The notes beneath the pieces were generated by a model. The model ran no database searches. It saw nothing but the letters and a program-made list of their open reading frames with translations, and was not told where the DNA came from. From assembly GCA_902500715.1 (NCBI GenBank), contig CABVRO010000014.1:1-41833 (forward strand): a stretch of 41,833 bases of DNA. The letters are read 5' to 3'. The translations under genes and the position numbers were made by a program. Origin of the DNA: an uncultured Nitrospira sp. (lineage in GTDB: Bacteria > Nitrospirota > Nitrospiria > Nitrospirales > Nitrospiraceae). Below are positions 17,278 through 25,200 of this stretch, in pieces; the first letter of the stretch is position 1, and each line of letters starts with the position of its first letter.

Positions 17278-17622
17278 ATGGCGAAGTCACAGACAACTCG
17301 TTCCCATTCCCGTGTGCCCGTCAGCTGCTTCCTCTACTATCTTGGCGAGGGCCTGGTCGGAACCGGCAAGGTGTGCGATCTTTCGGTCAAGGGCTGGCGG
17401 ATCGACGGAGATAAACCGGTCACGGTCGGCATGAAACTCACGTTGCGCGTCTTTTTACCTGACCAGCCGAAGGCGATTGATGTGGATGGGGTGACGGTTC
17501 AGTGGGTGCAAGACCGTGTCTTTGGCCTTGAAACCGTCAGGATGAGCTCGACCGCTCAAGCACGCATTCACAAATTTGTCGAGTCAGTGCTCAAGGAATC
17601 GGGATCTTCACGAGTCGCATGA
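17278..17622 (+). CDS. Stand-alone PilZ-domain protein 2
   Basis: A 114-residue PilZ protein closely related to its upstream neighbour; both share GWRIDG and the long run VFLPD. RxxxR is RSHSR (residues 8-12) and the second motif is DLSVKG in CDLSVKGWRIDG, so c-di-GMP binding is expected. The strands LTLRVFLPDQP and VTVQWVQDRVFGLE and the final helix ARIHKFVESVLK complete the domain. The ATG at 17278 follows a GGAAA. The 162-bp gap to the first gene contains a 5-bp hairpin (AGCCT/AGGCT) and a GATAAT hexamer, so it may have its own promoter. The three-gene run looks like local duplication. Confidence 0.88.
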   Translation: MAKSQTTRSHSRVPVSCFLYYLGEGLVGTGKVCDLSVKGWRIDGDKPVTVGMKLTLRVFLPDQPKAIDVDGVTVQWVQDRVFGLETVRMSSTAQARIHKFVESVLKESGSSRVA

Positions 17623-17763
17623 TCCCGTGATCATTCATCGGTTATTCGCCTCTCCGACCCAGTCTGGATCCGGTTCGCAGCAGTAGCTCTGGTTTCCATT
17701 CCCTCTTCCTTCCGTTTCGCCGGCGATATAAAGAACCTCTCTGAGCAGGACAAAACACGACCG

Positions 17764-17813
17764 CGCCTGAGAGCCCCCACCTTTCGGGGACTATCAGGCG
17801 ATTCGTTGTTTTT
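17764..17813 (+). terminator. Two-part hairpin followed by a T-run
   Basis: CGCCTGA (17764-17770) pairs with TCAGGCG (17794-17800), and inside it CCCC pairs with GGGG. The structure is followed by TTGTTTTT (17806-17813). It could end transcription from the second PilZ gene, or act as a leader structure for the third gene, whose ATG is 34 bp further on. Confidence 0.45.
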
Positions 17814-17847
17814 CATATTCTGCCGAGGCGGTTGCTTGGAGGAATGG

Positions 17848-18213
17848 ATGGAACAGCAGAATCGCCCGCGTTTTATCGTCGAGTGTACCGGATCACGTTC
17901 CGAGGACGGTTTGTTGGTGTGGAACGGTCGGATGCTCGATCTCTCGATTCCGGGATGGTCACGGACCGGACTCAAAGGTTTGCAAGCGGGAGACCTACTC
18001 CAACTGCATTTGCATATTCCGGGGCAGCCGAAGCCCCTCTCGGTGAGGCTGGCGACGATCCGCTGGGCCAGCGAGTCGAAGCTGGGGGTCGATCCCATTC
18101 TTATGGATGCCGATGACCAACTCCGCTTGAACGACTTCGTCAGCGCCCATGACATGACTTCTCCCTTCAGTACGGATCGGAAAGAACAGATCGTCATTTC
18201 CGACGCCGGATAG
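17848..18213 (+). CDS. Degenerate PilZ-domain protein 3
   Basis: A 121-residue protein of the same size and strand pattern as the two PilZ proteins upstream. The second motif DLSIPG is kept (MLDLSIPGWSRTG), and the strands LLQLHLHIPGQPKPL and ATIRWASESKLGVDP plus the helix LRLNDFVSAHD match the others. The N-terminal RxxxR motif is not present: the matching stretch reads QNRPRFIVEC. Since these arginines hold c-di-GMP, canonical binding is doubtful. It may be a partner subunit or have drifted in function. The ATG at 17848 is chosen because GGAGGA lies just upstream; a TTG at 17806 is in frame but would read through the leader hairpin. A C-terminal tail (TDRKEQIVISDAG) is unique to this copy. 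Confidence 0.75.
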   Translation: MEQQNRPRFIVECTGSRSEDGLLVWNGRMLDLSIPGWSRTGLKGLQAGDLLQLHLHIPGQPKPLSVRLATIRWASESKLGVDPILMDADDQLRLNDFVSAHDMTSPFSTDRKEQIVISDAG

Positions 18214-18511
18214 CCGATTCGAATGCCCCTCTGCTGGTCCTCGCTCTTCTTCCTTGCCTGCCCGCTCGTGTATCTGCGTCCATGCGCCCTGTGCCATCGA
18301 GGTTTGCCGCTTATCGGGCGGTTGCGTCGCCTGAATGTGTGAGTGAGAGGCGGAAGGCGTTCGAGCGTCTGGCGGCAGGATTGCTTGACATCATCGGGCA
18401 AGATGGTGTCTCTTAGCAAAGACACATTGTCACACACACCAGCCTTTCGCCGATCCAGTTCGGTCATGTCATAGATGGTTTGCCAGGGCGGAGGCGTGCG
18501 AGACTTGACGT
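18214..18511. other. Non-coding gap between PilZ 3 and the glycosyltransferase
   Basis: No convincing coding frame is seen. It holds a TTGACA at 18385-18390 without a good -10 at the usual distance, and a small hairpin GTGTCT/AGACAC near 18407-18426. A GGAGG lies 17 nt before the glycosyltransferase ATG, too far for a normal ribosome site. Confidence 0.4.
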
Positions 18512-19813
18512 ATGACGCCTGGCCCCCAACTTCCCGATGCGACCCATACCACCCCACTGACGCCCGAAACGGAGGCGCAGGTCGACCAATTCGCCCATAC
18601 GGATATTTTGGTCGGGATTCCCAGCTTCAACAATGTCGAAACCATCGGGCATGTCGTCAAGGCGGTGAGCGCCGGCCTGGCCAAGTATTTTCCGGAAGCC
18701 CGCGCCGTATTGGTGAATTCGGACGGCGGCTCGACCGACGGGACGCAGCAGGTGGTTTCGCAGGCCGTCGTCGATCTCAAGACCCTCTTCATCGGCGATC
18801 AGCAGAGCTCGCTCCACAAGATCATCACGCCGTATCACGGCATTCCCGGTAAGGGGAGCGCCTTTCGCACGATTTTTGAAATTGCGCGTCGCTTGAAAGC
18901 CAAGGCCTGTGCCGTCGTGGACTCGGATCTGCGGAGCATCACCCCGGAATGGATTGAGTTGCTGGTGAGCCCGGTGTTTGAGCAGGGGTTCGACTACGTC
19001 GCGCCCTATTATCTGCGGCACAAGTATGACGGGACCATCACCAACAGCATTGTGTATCCGCTGACACGAACCCTCTATGGGCACCGTATCAGGCAGCCCA
19101 TCGGCGGCGATTTCGGCTTTTCCGGCCAGTTGGCCCAGCACTATCTCGACAAGCATGTGTGGGAATCGGAAGTGGCCAAGTTCGGCATCGACATCTGGAT
19201 GACGACCGAAGCGATCGCCAGCGGAGCGCGTGTCTGTCAAAGTTTTCTGGGCGCAAAGATCCATAACCCCAAAGATCCGGCGGCAGACCTGTCGGCGATG
19301 CTGGTGCAGGTGCTCGGCGCCGTGTTCGCGTTGATGGAAGATCACTATGCGGTGTGGGGCAAGACGGATGGCTCCAATGCGGTACCGCTGTTCGGGTTTC
19401 AATACGAGGTCGGGGTCGAGCCGGTCAACGTCAACGTCGATCGGATGATCAGCACCTTCCGGCAGGGACTGAGCGATCTGGGGACGATTTGGGATCAGAT
19501 TCTCGCCCCCGGCACCAGACAGAGTCTACGGCCGTTGGGGACCTGTTCGGCGCAAGAGTTTCGGATTGCCGACAATCTGTGGGCGCGGGTCGTGTATGAC
19601 GCCGCCGTGGCCTATCGCAATCGTGTGTTGCCGCGCGACCACGTCTTGAAGGCCTTCACTCCCTTATACCTGGGGCGAACTGCTTCGTTTGTGCTGGATA
19701 CCCAGGGCCTCACATCGAGCGAGGCCGAAGGCCGCATCGAAGCCTTGTGCCAGGCGTTTGAAAAGGATAAGTCTTATCTGGTGGCGCGCTGGAATGAACT
19801 ACATGCAGGGTAA
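18512..19813 (+). CDS. Glycosyltransferase, likely glucosyl-3-phosphoglycerate synthase-like
   Basis: A 433-residue GT-A fold transferase. The N-terminal nucleotide-sugar site reads DILVGIPSFNNVETIGHVV, then VLVNSDGGSTDGTQQVV. The metal-binding DxD is Asp137-Ser-Asp139 (VVDSDLRSI). Later landmarks are HGIPGKGSAFRTIFEIARR, PIGGDFGFSGQLAQHYL and KFGIDIWMTTEAI. The pattern matches the GT2/GT81 type that makes glucosyl-3-phosphoglycerate, the precursor of the compatible solute glucosylglycerate. The presence 1.2 kb downstream of an MpgP-type phosphatase, which would do the second step, strengthens this. The exact donor (GDP- or UDP-glucose, or mannose) cannot be read from sequence. It is followed after 57 bp by an MscS-like gene on the same strand, so the two probably form an operon. 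Confidence 0.75.
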   Translation: MTPGPQLPDATHTTPLTPETEAQVDQFAHTDILVGIPSFNNVETIGHVVKAVSAGLAKYFPEARAVLVNSDGGSTDGTQQVVSQAVVDLKTLFIGDQQSSLHKIITPYHGIPGKGSAFRTIFEIARRLKAKACAVVDSDLRSITPEWIELLVSPVFEQGFDYVAPYYLRHKYDGTITNSIVYPLTRTLYGHRIRQPIGGDFGFSGQLAQHYLDKHVWESEVAKFGIDIWMTTEAIASGARVCQSFLGAKIHNPKDPAADLSAMLVQVLGAVFALMEDHYAVWGKTDGSNAVPLFGFQYEVGVEPVNVNVDRMISTFRQGLSDLGTIWDQILAPGTRQSLRPLGTCSAQEFRIADNLWARVVYDAAVAYRNRVLPRDHVLKAFTPLYLGRTASFVLDTQGLTSSEAEGRIEALCQAFEKDKSYLVARWNELHAG

Positions 19814-19870
19814 TGGGCACGACTCGATCCATCTGAAGGCAGGCTGCAGTAGAGGCCGGAGGAGGGAAAT

Positions 19871-20578
19871 ATGAAAGAATTTTTTGAGAAGGGGCTACTC
19901 GATCCCCTGGAGTTGATGGCGCGGCAGGTGCTTGCGGTGTTACCGAGCCTGTTGGCGATGTCGATCATTTTCTTCGCGGGATTGGTGGTCGCGTGGACCG
20001 CCAGTCAGGCGCTGGAGCGGTTGCTGCGGGTGGTCGGGCTGGATCGATTGTTCGATCGACTGGGAGTGACGGGCGCGTTGCTGCGCGGTGGGGTCAAGAC
20101 CGATCCGTCACGCCTGGTGGGGCAAGCGGCCTATTGGCTGGTCATGATTTTCGCCACCGTTGCCGCCCTGGGCGCGCTCAATCTCCAGCCGATCAACGAT
20201 TTTGCCAAGTCGTTCCTGGCGTATGTGCCGCATCTCGTGACGGCAGGTCTCATTCTTGTCGCCGGTTGGTTATTATCCAATTTTGTGTCCCAGGCGGTTC
20301 TGATCGCTGCCGTCAATGCAGGGTTGCCTCCGGCGCGACTGGTGGCGACCTGCTCGCGATGGGGGATTCAACTGTTGGCGGTCGCCATGGCGCTTGAGCA
20401 ACTCGGGATCGCCCAGAATATCGTGGTGGTGGGATTCGGCATTACACTCGGCGGGCTCGTCATGGCCGGGGCGATCGCATTCGGACTCGGCGCCAAGGAT
20501 TTGGCGAAGGACTATCTGGAGCGCGGGCTTTCGATCCGCACGCGGGACGGGACGCCCGATGACTTGCGCCATCTCTAA
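19871..20578 (+). CDS. MscS-related membrane protein with conserved TM helices
   Basis: A 235-residue inner-membrane protein with four or five hydrophobic helices. Landmarks are LLAMSIIFFAGLVVAWTASQ near residue 30, then AAYWLVMIFATVAALGALNL, LVTAGLILVAGWLLSNFVS and a final glycine-rich pair of segments VVVGFGITLGGLVMAGAIAF followed by GLGAKDLAKDYL. That last segment resembles the pore-lining helix and turn of small-conductance mechanosensitive channels and the CmpX group, but the large MscS cytoplasmic cage is absent. A GGAGGGAA Shine-Dalgarno lies 4 nt before the ATG. Placement between a compatible-solute synthase and phosphatase fits an osmotic-stress role, for example solute release. That role is inferred from context. 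Confidence 0.8.
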   Translation: MKEFFEKGLLDPLELMARQVLAVLPSLLAMSIIFFAGLVVAWTASQALERLLRVVGLDRLFDRLGVTGALLRGGVKTDPSRLVGQAAYWLVMIFATVAALGALNLQPINDFAKSFLAYVPHLVTAGLILVAGWLLSNFVSQAVLIAAVNAGLPPARLVATCSRWGIQLLAVAMALEQLGIAQNIVVVGFGITLGGLVMAGAIAFGLGAKDLAKDYLERGLSIRTRDGTPDDLRHL

Positions 20579-20683
20579 CAGGCTGCGGAAAAATTCGACT
20601 ATTGCGAAATACGCGACAATCAACTCATGCGTCGTGTCGGTATGACAATAACCCGCAGGCGGACTTTTTCCGCATCCTGCTAA
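20579..20683. repeat. Inverted-repeat element starting at the stop of the MscS-like gene
   Basis: CAGGCTGCGGAAAAATTCG (20579-20597) is mirrored by GGACTTTTTCCGCATCCTG (20661-20679); 16 of 18 bases match in inverted order. The left arm begins on the base after the TAA stop. The arms enclose about 63 bp that contain a smaller imperfect dyad (ATTGCGAAATACGCGACAAT). The A-run and T-run in the arms would let it act as a terminator in both directions. It resembles the short dispersed palindromic elements common in Nitrospira genomes, but copy number cannot be judged from this window. Confidence 0.6.
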
Positions 20684-20730
20684 GGCAACCGCTGTTTCGA
20701 CCAATAACACATAGATGAGAAGGATCTGGC

Positions 20731-20958
20731 GTGACCGATAAAATTTCAGACGTCGATGCTGAGGCCAAGGCGCGTCGCTGGCTGGGCGGCGAAGCGGCTG
20801 TGCCTCGTTACCCCCACAGGCGTCAGAGCCCGTTCGTGTTCAACCGTTCGCTTGTGGGCCTTGTGGCGTTTGCTGCCGGACTAGGGTTTGCCGGTGGACT
20901 TCTGGTAGGTCTCCAGTGTCGGCGTCGTCCTGCTGTCTCTGCGAAGGAGTCGCCATGA
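20731..20958 (+). CDS. Small single-span membrane protein
   Basis: A 75-residue protein with a GTG start at 20731, supported by AAGGA 7-8 nt upstream. The N-terminal 40 residues are polar (MTDKISDVDAEAKARRWLGG). They are followed by one membrane helix (SLVGLVAFAAGLGFAGGLLV) and a short basic tail with RRRP. The charge layout suggests the tail is cytoplasmic. No family is recognised. It lies between the inverted-repeat element and the MpgP-like phosphatase gene on the other strand, so it may still belong to the osmotic locus. Its stop overlaps the start of a possible short downstream frame (ATGA at 20955). Confidence 0.6.
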   Translation: MTDKISDVDAEAKARRWLGGEAAVPRYPHRRQSPFVFNRSLVGLVAFAAGLGFAGGLLVGLQCRRRPAVSAKESP

Positions 20959-21113
20959 ATCGACCATTGCAGCGTTGGTGTCGGGTGGTTCGGGAGTGCC
21001 GCTCCGCTGATCGTCACAGGGTCTGCAACAGATCCATGAGGCTTCGGTTCCATCCCACAGGTCCCACCCCTTCAGCGCGGGTGAGGTGGGGGCACTGCAC
21101 CTCCGGATCGTAG
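20955..21113 (+). CDS. Doubtful 52-residue frame coupled to the small membrane protein
   Basis: An ATG at 20955 overlaps the preceding TGA and has a strong AAGGAG 5 nt upstream, which is why it is listed. The peptide (MNRPLQRWCRVVRECRSADR, then RVCNRSMRLRFHP) is very Arg/Cys-rich and its second half overlaps the 3' end of the convergent phosphatase by 100 bp. Arg-rich composition is typical of shadow frames. It may be the remains of a gene cut off by the phosphatase gene end. Confidence 0.2.
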   Translation: MNRPLQRWCRVVRECRSADRHRVCNRSMRLRFHPTGPTPSARVRWGHCTSGS

Positions 21114-21847
21114 GAGCCGTCCGGCTTTCGGACGAGGACGGGGTAGTTCACTGTTTCCAGCATGGGAAGGTCGTTCAGACTATCCCCGATGCCCACGGTG
21201 ATCAGGGCGCGTCCTTCCTGCTGTGCGCGCCGTTCGTACCAGGCAATGAGTCGCCGGCTCGCAACCCCTTTACCGTTCTCTCCCATCAAATGATAGAACC
21301 GTCCCCCCCGGGTCCAGCGCAAGCCGCGGGTTGCCGCGGCTGCTGACAAGCGGCTCCAGACCATCCCATTCTCCACCACAACCGGCTCATCGTATTCACG
21401 CTGGGTGGCCAGTAGGGTCTCCGCCGGAGACAGCCCCGTGAGGGCTGACACTTCTTCGAGAGAGAGATCCCCGAACCCTCGCAATCGATAGCCCAAATCC
21501 CGACCGATTTCTTTCAGGGCAGTCCGGAGCCGGACATAGGGGGTGCCGATTTCGACCACCTCGTAGTCCCCGCCGGGTGCGGCCTGTTCCAAAGGAAATG
21601 GGAAATAGCCCTTAGGGATGCATAACGCCCCGCCGTTTTCGACGATAAAGGGATGGTGATTGCTCAGGCGACGTCGCAACGGCTCCATTTCCGATCGGGT
21701 CTTGCTCGAAACCAGGACAAGGGAGGCACCCAGGGTCTGAATGGCCGAGAGGGCGTCTGTAGCTGCCTCGTAGGAATAGGTGGTGGCGTCGAGGAGGGTT
21801 CCATCGAGGTCCGTCAGGATGAGGATGTGGGTCTTGGTCAAGGGCAT
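21014..21847 (-). CDS. mpgP: Mannosyl/glucosyl-3-phosphoglycerate phosphatase-like HAD hydrolase
   Basis: A 277-residue HAD-IIB phosphatase. Motif I is LTDLDGTLLD (Asp13, Asp15), motif II is VLVSSKTRSEM, the cap region has FIVENGGALCIP, and motif III/IV is VGIGDSLNDLPML, with GENGKGVA before it. The combination IVENGGA, Y-x-HLMGENGKG and GIGDSLND is typical of the MpgP/YedP group, which removes phosphate from mannosyl- or glucosyl-3-phosphoglycerate. The nearby GT81-like synthase on the other strand is the likely partner. At the start, GGGAG sits 1 nt before the ATG at 21847, which is too close, but 7 nt before a TTG at 21841, so TTG may be the true start codon. The sugar specificity is not visible. 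Confidence 0.82.
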   Translation of the reverse strand: MPLTKTHILILTDLDGTLLDATTYSYEAATDALSAIQTLGASLVLVSSKTRSEMEPLRRRLSNHHPFIVENGGALCIPKGYFPFPLEQAAPGGDYEVVEIGTPYVRLRTALKEIGRDLGYRLRGFGDLSLEEVSALTGLSPAETLLATQREYDEPVVVENGMVWSRLSAAAATRGLRWTRGGRFYHLMGENGKGVASRRLIAWYERRAQQEGRALITVGIGDSLNDLPMLETVNYPVLVRKPDGSYDPEVQCPHLTRAEGVGPVGWNRSLMDLLQTL

Positions 21848-22252
21848 ACTCCCTGAGCACAGTATATGAACCCCTGGTTACGGATCAAACAGCATTCTCA
21901 GGTAGTCCGGGCTCACGCCTGCCGACAGGTGGCTACTTTCAGGTTCTGTGTCAGAACCGGCACAGGAGAATCCCCAATCAAGATCGTGCCCGGTAATGCC
22001 GAAAAGGATAGACACATGGCTGTGTCGGAGACCTGGGTGACCTGATCCAGGTGAACGGCACGCATTTCACGGTCATCACCGCATCATGGCTTAGGAGAGG
22101 ACCATGTAGTGGCCAAGGCACTTCCCTTGCTTTTTCCCGAATGGTGCAGTGGTTCAAGGCGGTGGATTACCCGGTGTGGATAGTCCCCGCTGGCATTCGA
22201 GTCACTGAGTCATGCAGCGCGAGAAACATCTGTAAATTTATAGGTTTATACA
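21848..22252. other. 405-bp intergenic segment rich in hairpins
   Basis: No convincing coding frame. Three short perfect hairpins occur within 111 bp: GGTTCTG/CAGAACC (21942-21958, loop TGT), GACACA/TGTGTC (22011-22026, loop TGGC) and ACCTGG/CCAGGT (22031-22052). A further small one, CCTG/CAGG, is at 21918-21929. The last 40 bp before the large gene are AT-rich (TAAATTTATAGGTTTATA) and may hold its promoter. A 70-codon frame starting with GTG at 22051 was judged spurious. Confidence 0.4.
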
Positions 22253-25200
22253 GTGCGATCTGATAAGAAATCCCCTCTGAAGTCAGACAAAAAAGTCCCT
22301 CCGAAGGTCCAGAAAAAGGGGAGCATCGGCTTCAACAAAAAGTCGGCGCTGCTCGAAGATGCCATCACACAAATGAACGCCGGCAAGTACGGCCGGGCGT
22401 CCTCCGCGTTGAAAGATCTGCTCGCGCTCGACCCGCTCAATGCGGAAGCCCGGCGCCTCTTCGCCACCCTGCATCTGCGGCTGGGCAGTCTCATGAGCGC
22501 CAGGACGGCGTTCGAGTCACTGGCTCGGGAAGCGATGGAGCGACAGGACTACTGGTTGGCGGAGTCGCTCCTGCGGGAATATCTGACGGCAGGACCCCGC
22601 TATGTTCCGTTCCTGGAGATGCTGGGCCGTGTCTATGAAGAAAAGGGCGACGTCATGGCGGCGGTGGCTGAGTATGGCAAGGCGGTGGAGGTGTTGCTGG
22701 AGGATCCGGACACCGAGCATCCGAACCGGGCCAGCGATCTCTTTGCCCGTATTCGTTCCCTGGCCCCGGGAAGTCCGGTAGCCTTTCGTTTCGCGGCCAT
22801 GTTCGACACGGTTACGGGGCAGGTCCTGCAGGCTTCTCCCCCCTCTTCTCCGGTCGAGACTCTCAACGAGACCGCTCAAGCTCCGGCACTCACCGAGACG
22901 CCTCCTGGTACAGGCTCCGCGGTGGTCATGCCTTGGGAGCAGGTGGAGACGGCATCCAGTGATGTCCCATGCCAACAGGAGGTCCAGATCTCGGCGGTCG
23001 AGCAGTCCCCTGAGGTGATCGCTGCCGCCACCCCCTCTTCGACCGTGGCGGCGGTGACGGAAGGTCTGCCGCACGTTAGGCCAGAGGACTTACTGCCGGT
23101 CACGCCGCCGGTCGATGCGCCACAGGAGGCGGAGGTTCAACTTCAATCTGAATCCTCCGTTTCAGCCGTCACCCCGGCGGTGGAGCCGGTGCAGGTTGCC
23201 GGTGAAAGGGATCTTCCTGTCGTAGATGTTGCCCCGGCTTCGACAGAGCCGGCCGAAATAGTGTCTGCACCGGTTGCTGAGGTGTCCCTTCCCACGATTG
23301 ACGCGTCGGCGAAACCCGGTCCTGACTCGATCGTCACACCGTTGGCACCTTCTGCGCCGATGCCCTGGGACCAGGTAGAAGAGGCCGCTGGGATCGTTCC
23401 TCCGCAGCCTGAAGGACCGGCGGCGTCGCCGTCGGGCATTGCTCCTACCCATTCGGGAGAGACGGCTCCCACACCATCAGTGGTCGAGTCGGCAGTCCCC
23501 ACGATTGAGGTTCTCACGCAGTCCAGTGCGCACCCGATTGCCACAGCACCGGCGAGCCCCGCGCCGATGCCTTGGGACCAGATCGAAGAGGTTGCGGTCG
23601 TAATCCCCTCGCCGCCGCCGAGTCCGGAACCGTTCATGGTTGAACCCGAGCCATTGCCGCCCACGCAGAGCCAAGTGTCAACGCCGTCGTCGGACGGGGT
23701 GTCTCCAGTCCAACCTGGCGAACCTGAACCGCCGGCTGAAGCCGCTTCGATGCCGTCCGAAGAGATGGACATCTTGGCACCGGTGTCTGAGCCCATCACG
23801 CCGCCCATCGAAGTACTCACCCAGGTCAGCAGCCATCCTATTGCCCAAGCGCCCACAAGTCCTGCGCCGATGCCCTGGGACCAGATCGAAGAAACAACGG
23901 GTACTGAGCCCCTGGTGAAGCCTGGAACGGACGAGGTCGGGCAAACGATCGAGTCACCTGTCACCAACCAGGCGGGCGAGGTCAGTCAGGTCGCGGAGTC
24001 GGCTCCCTCGTCGCGTCCTTCGGAACTCACCTCATCGGGACTCTCATGGGAGGAAATTCTTGCGGCCGTGGCGGCCATGCAAGCGTCTCCTGCGCCTGCT
24101 CAGACGCCTTCGGCTGGTGAGCAACAGCCTGCTTCCGATGCGGCGACACAGGAGCGGACGGACGGCGCGCTCACGGCTCCACCAGCTCCCGCAGAGGAAG
24201 AGTCCCCCTTGTTCGAGGCGACGGTACCGGACATCTCAACCGACCAGGTCGGGGCAAAGCCATCCCTATCGGCGCCTATGCCATGGGAACAGATTGAAGT
24301 GGAGGATGTCACGATTCCGCGCCAGGAGCCTGAGCCGGAATTTGGCCCGGCCTCTGCCGAGGGTGTCGTGGCAGCGCAGGACTTTACGGTGGCCTTGCCT
24401 GTCGTGTCCAACGCGATTGAGGCAACGGTTACAGGAGCGGTTTGTTCGGCTGAGACCGTTGCTGATCGCCCTGTTGAGTCTGCTGCCGCAGGGACCTCTG
24501 AGTTGCGGATTCTCTCCCCTGATGCTCCGATCGTGCTGCCTGAGGATTCGGTTCCTATTCCAGTCGAGCCCTCCAAGGCGGTCGAGGCGAAGACTCCGAA
24601 CGCCGTGCCTGAAGCTGAACAACCGGCTGAATCCACGATCGATCGAGCGGTGGAGCCTCCGTTGCGTCTGGCGGGCAGTGAATCGGTGGTCGCCACGGCT
24701 TCAGAGGACCCGCTTTCTGCTCCTGTCGAACCGGTCACAGAGTTTGCCATTGCCGTCACCACCGATATGATACCGACGGAACCGGAGCAGGTCACCGTCG
24801 AGGAGCCTCAGAAATCGGTCGGCGAGGCGGTCGCGGAGAACCTTGTTCCTGCCGCCATACCTTCCTTAGCCGACGAGAAGCCGGTTGCACCCTTGTCGCC
24901 GGTTGTTCTGGAGGTGACACCTCAATCAGAGCCGGGGATAGCGTTGACCGATCAGGAGCCACCCTCTCCATCAGCGGCTGAGGGTCGTGTAGTGAACACG
25001 GTTCCCATAAGCGAGCCCATTGTTTCCTCCGTGGAGGACTCGCTCACCCCGGCTTCGCCGGCTCCTTTGCCGATCGTTGTCGCAACGGCGGAACCGGTTT
25101 TCCCTCTGGTCGAGCCAACCCAAGCGGCGGTCATCACTCCATCGGCCAAACTCGCGGAGGCACCTGCTGAGTCTGTGGCTTCTTCGGAGGAGCAGGCGCT

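Noticed and set aside
16627..18213. tRNA-His as an integration site for a mobile island carrying the PilZ genes
   Set aside because: No integrase and no duplicated tRNA 3' end was found downstream; base composition stays level.
17631..18557. 308-codon open frame on the minus strand covering the third PilZ gene and the following gap
   Set aside because: The PilZ reading on the plus strand has a ribosome site and family motifs; the minus frame is Arg/Ser/Pro-rich with none.
22051..22263. 70-codon frame (GTG start) in the hairpin-rich gap
   Set aside because: Overlaps the start of the large gene, has no ribosome site and resembles nothing known.
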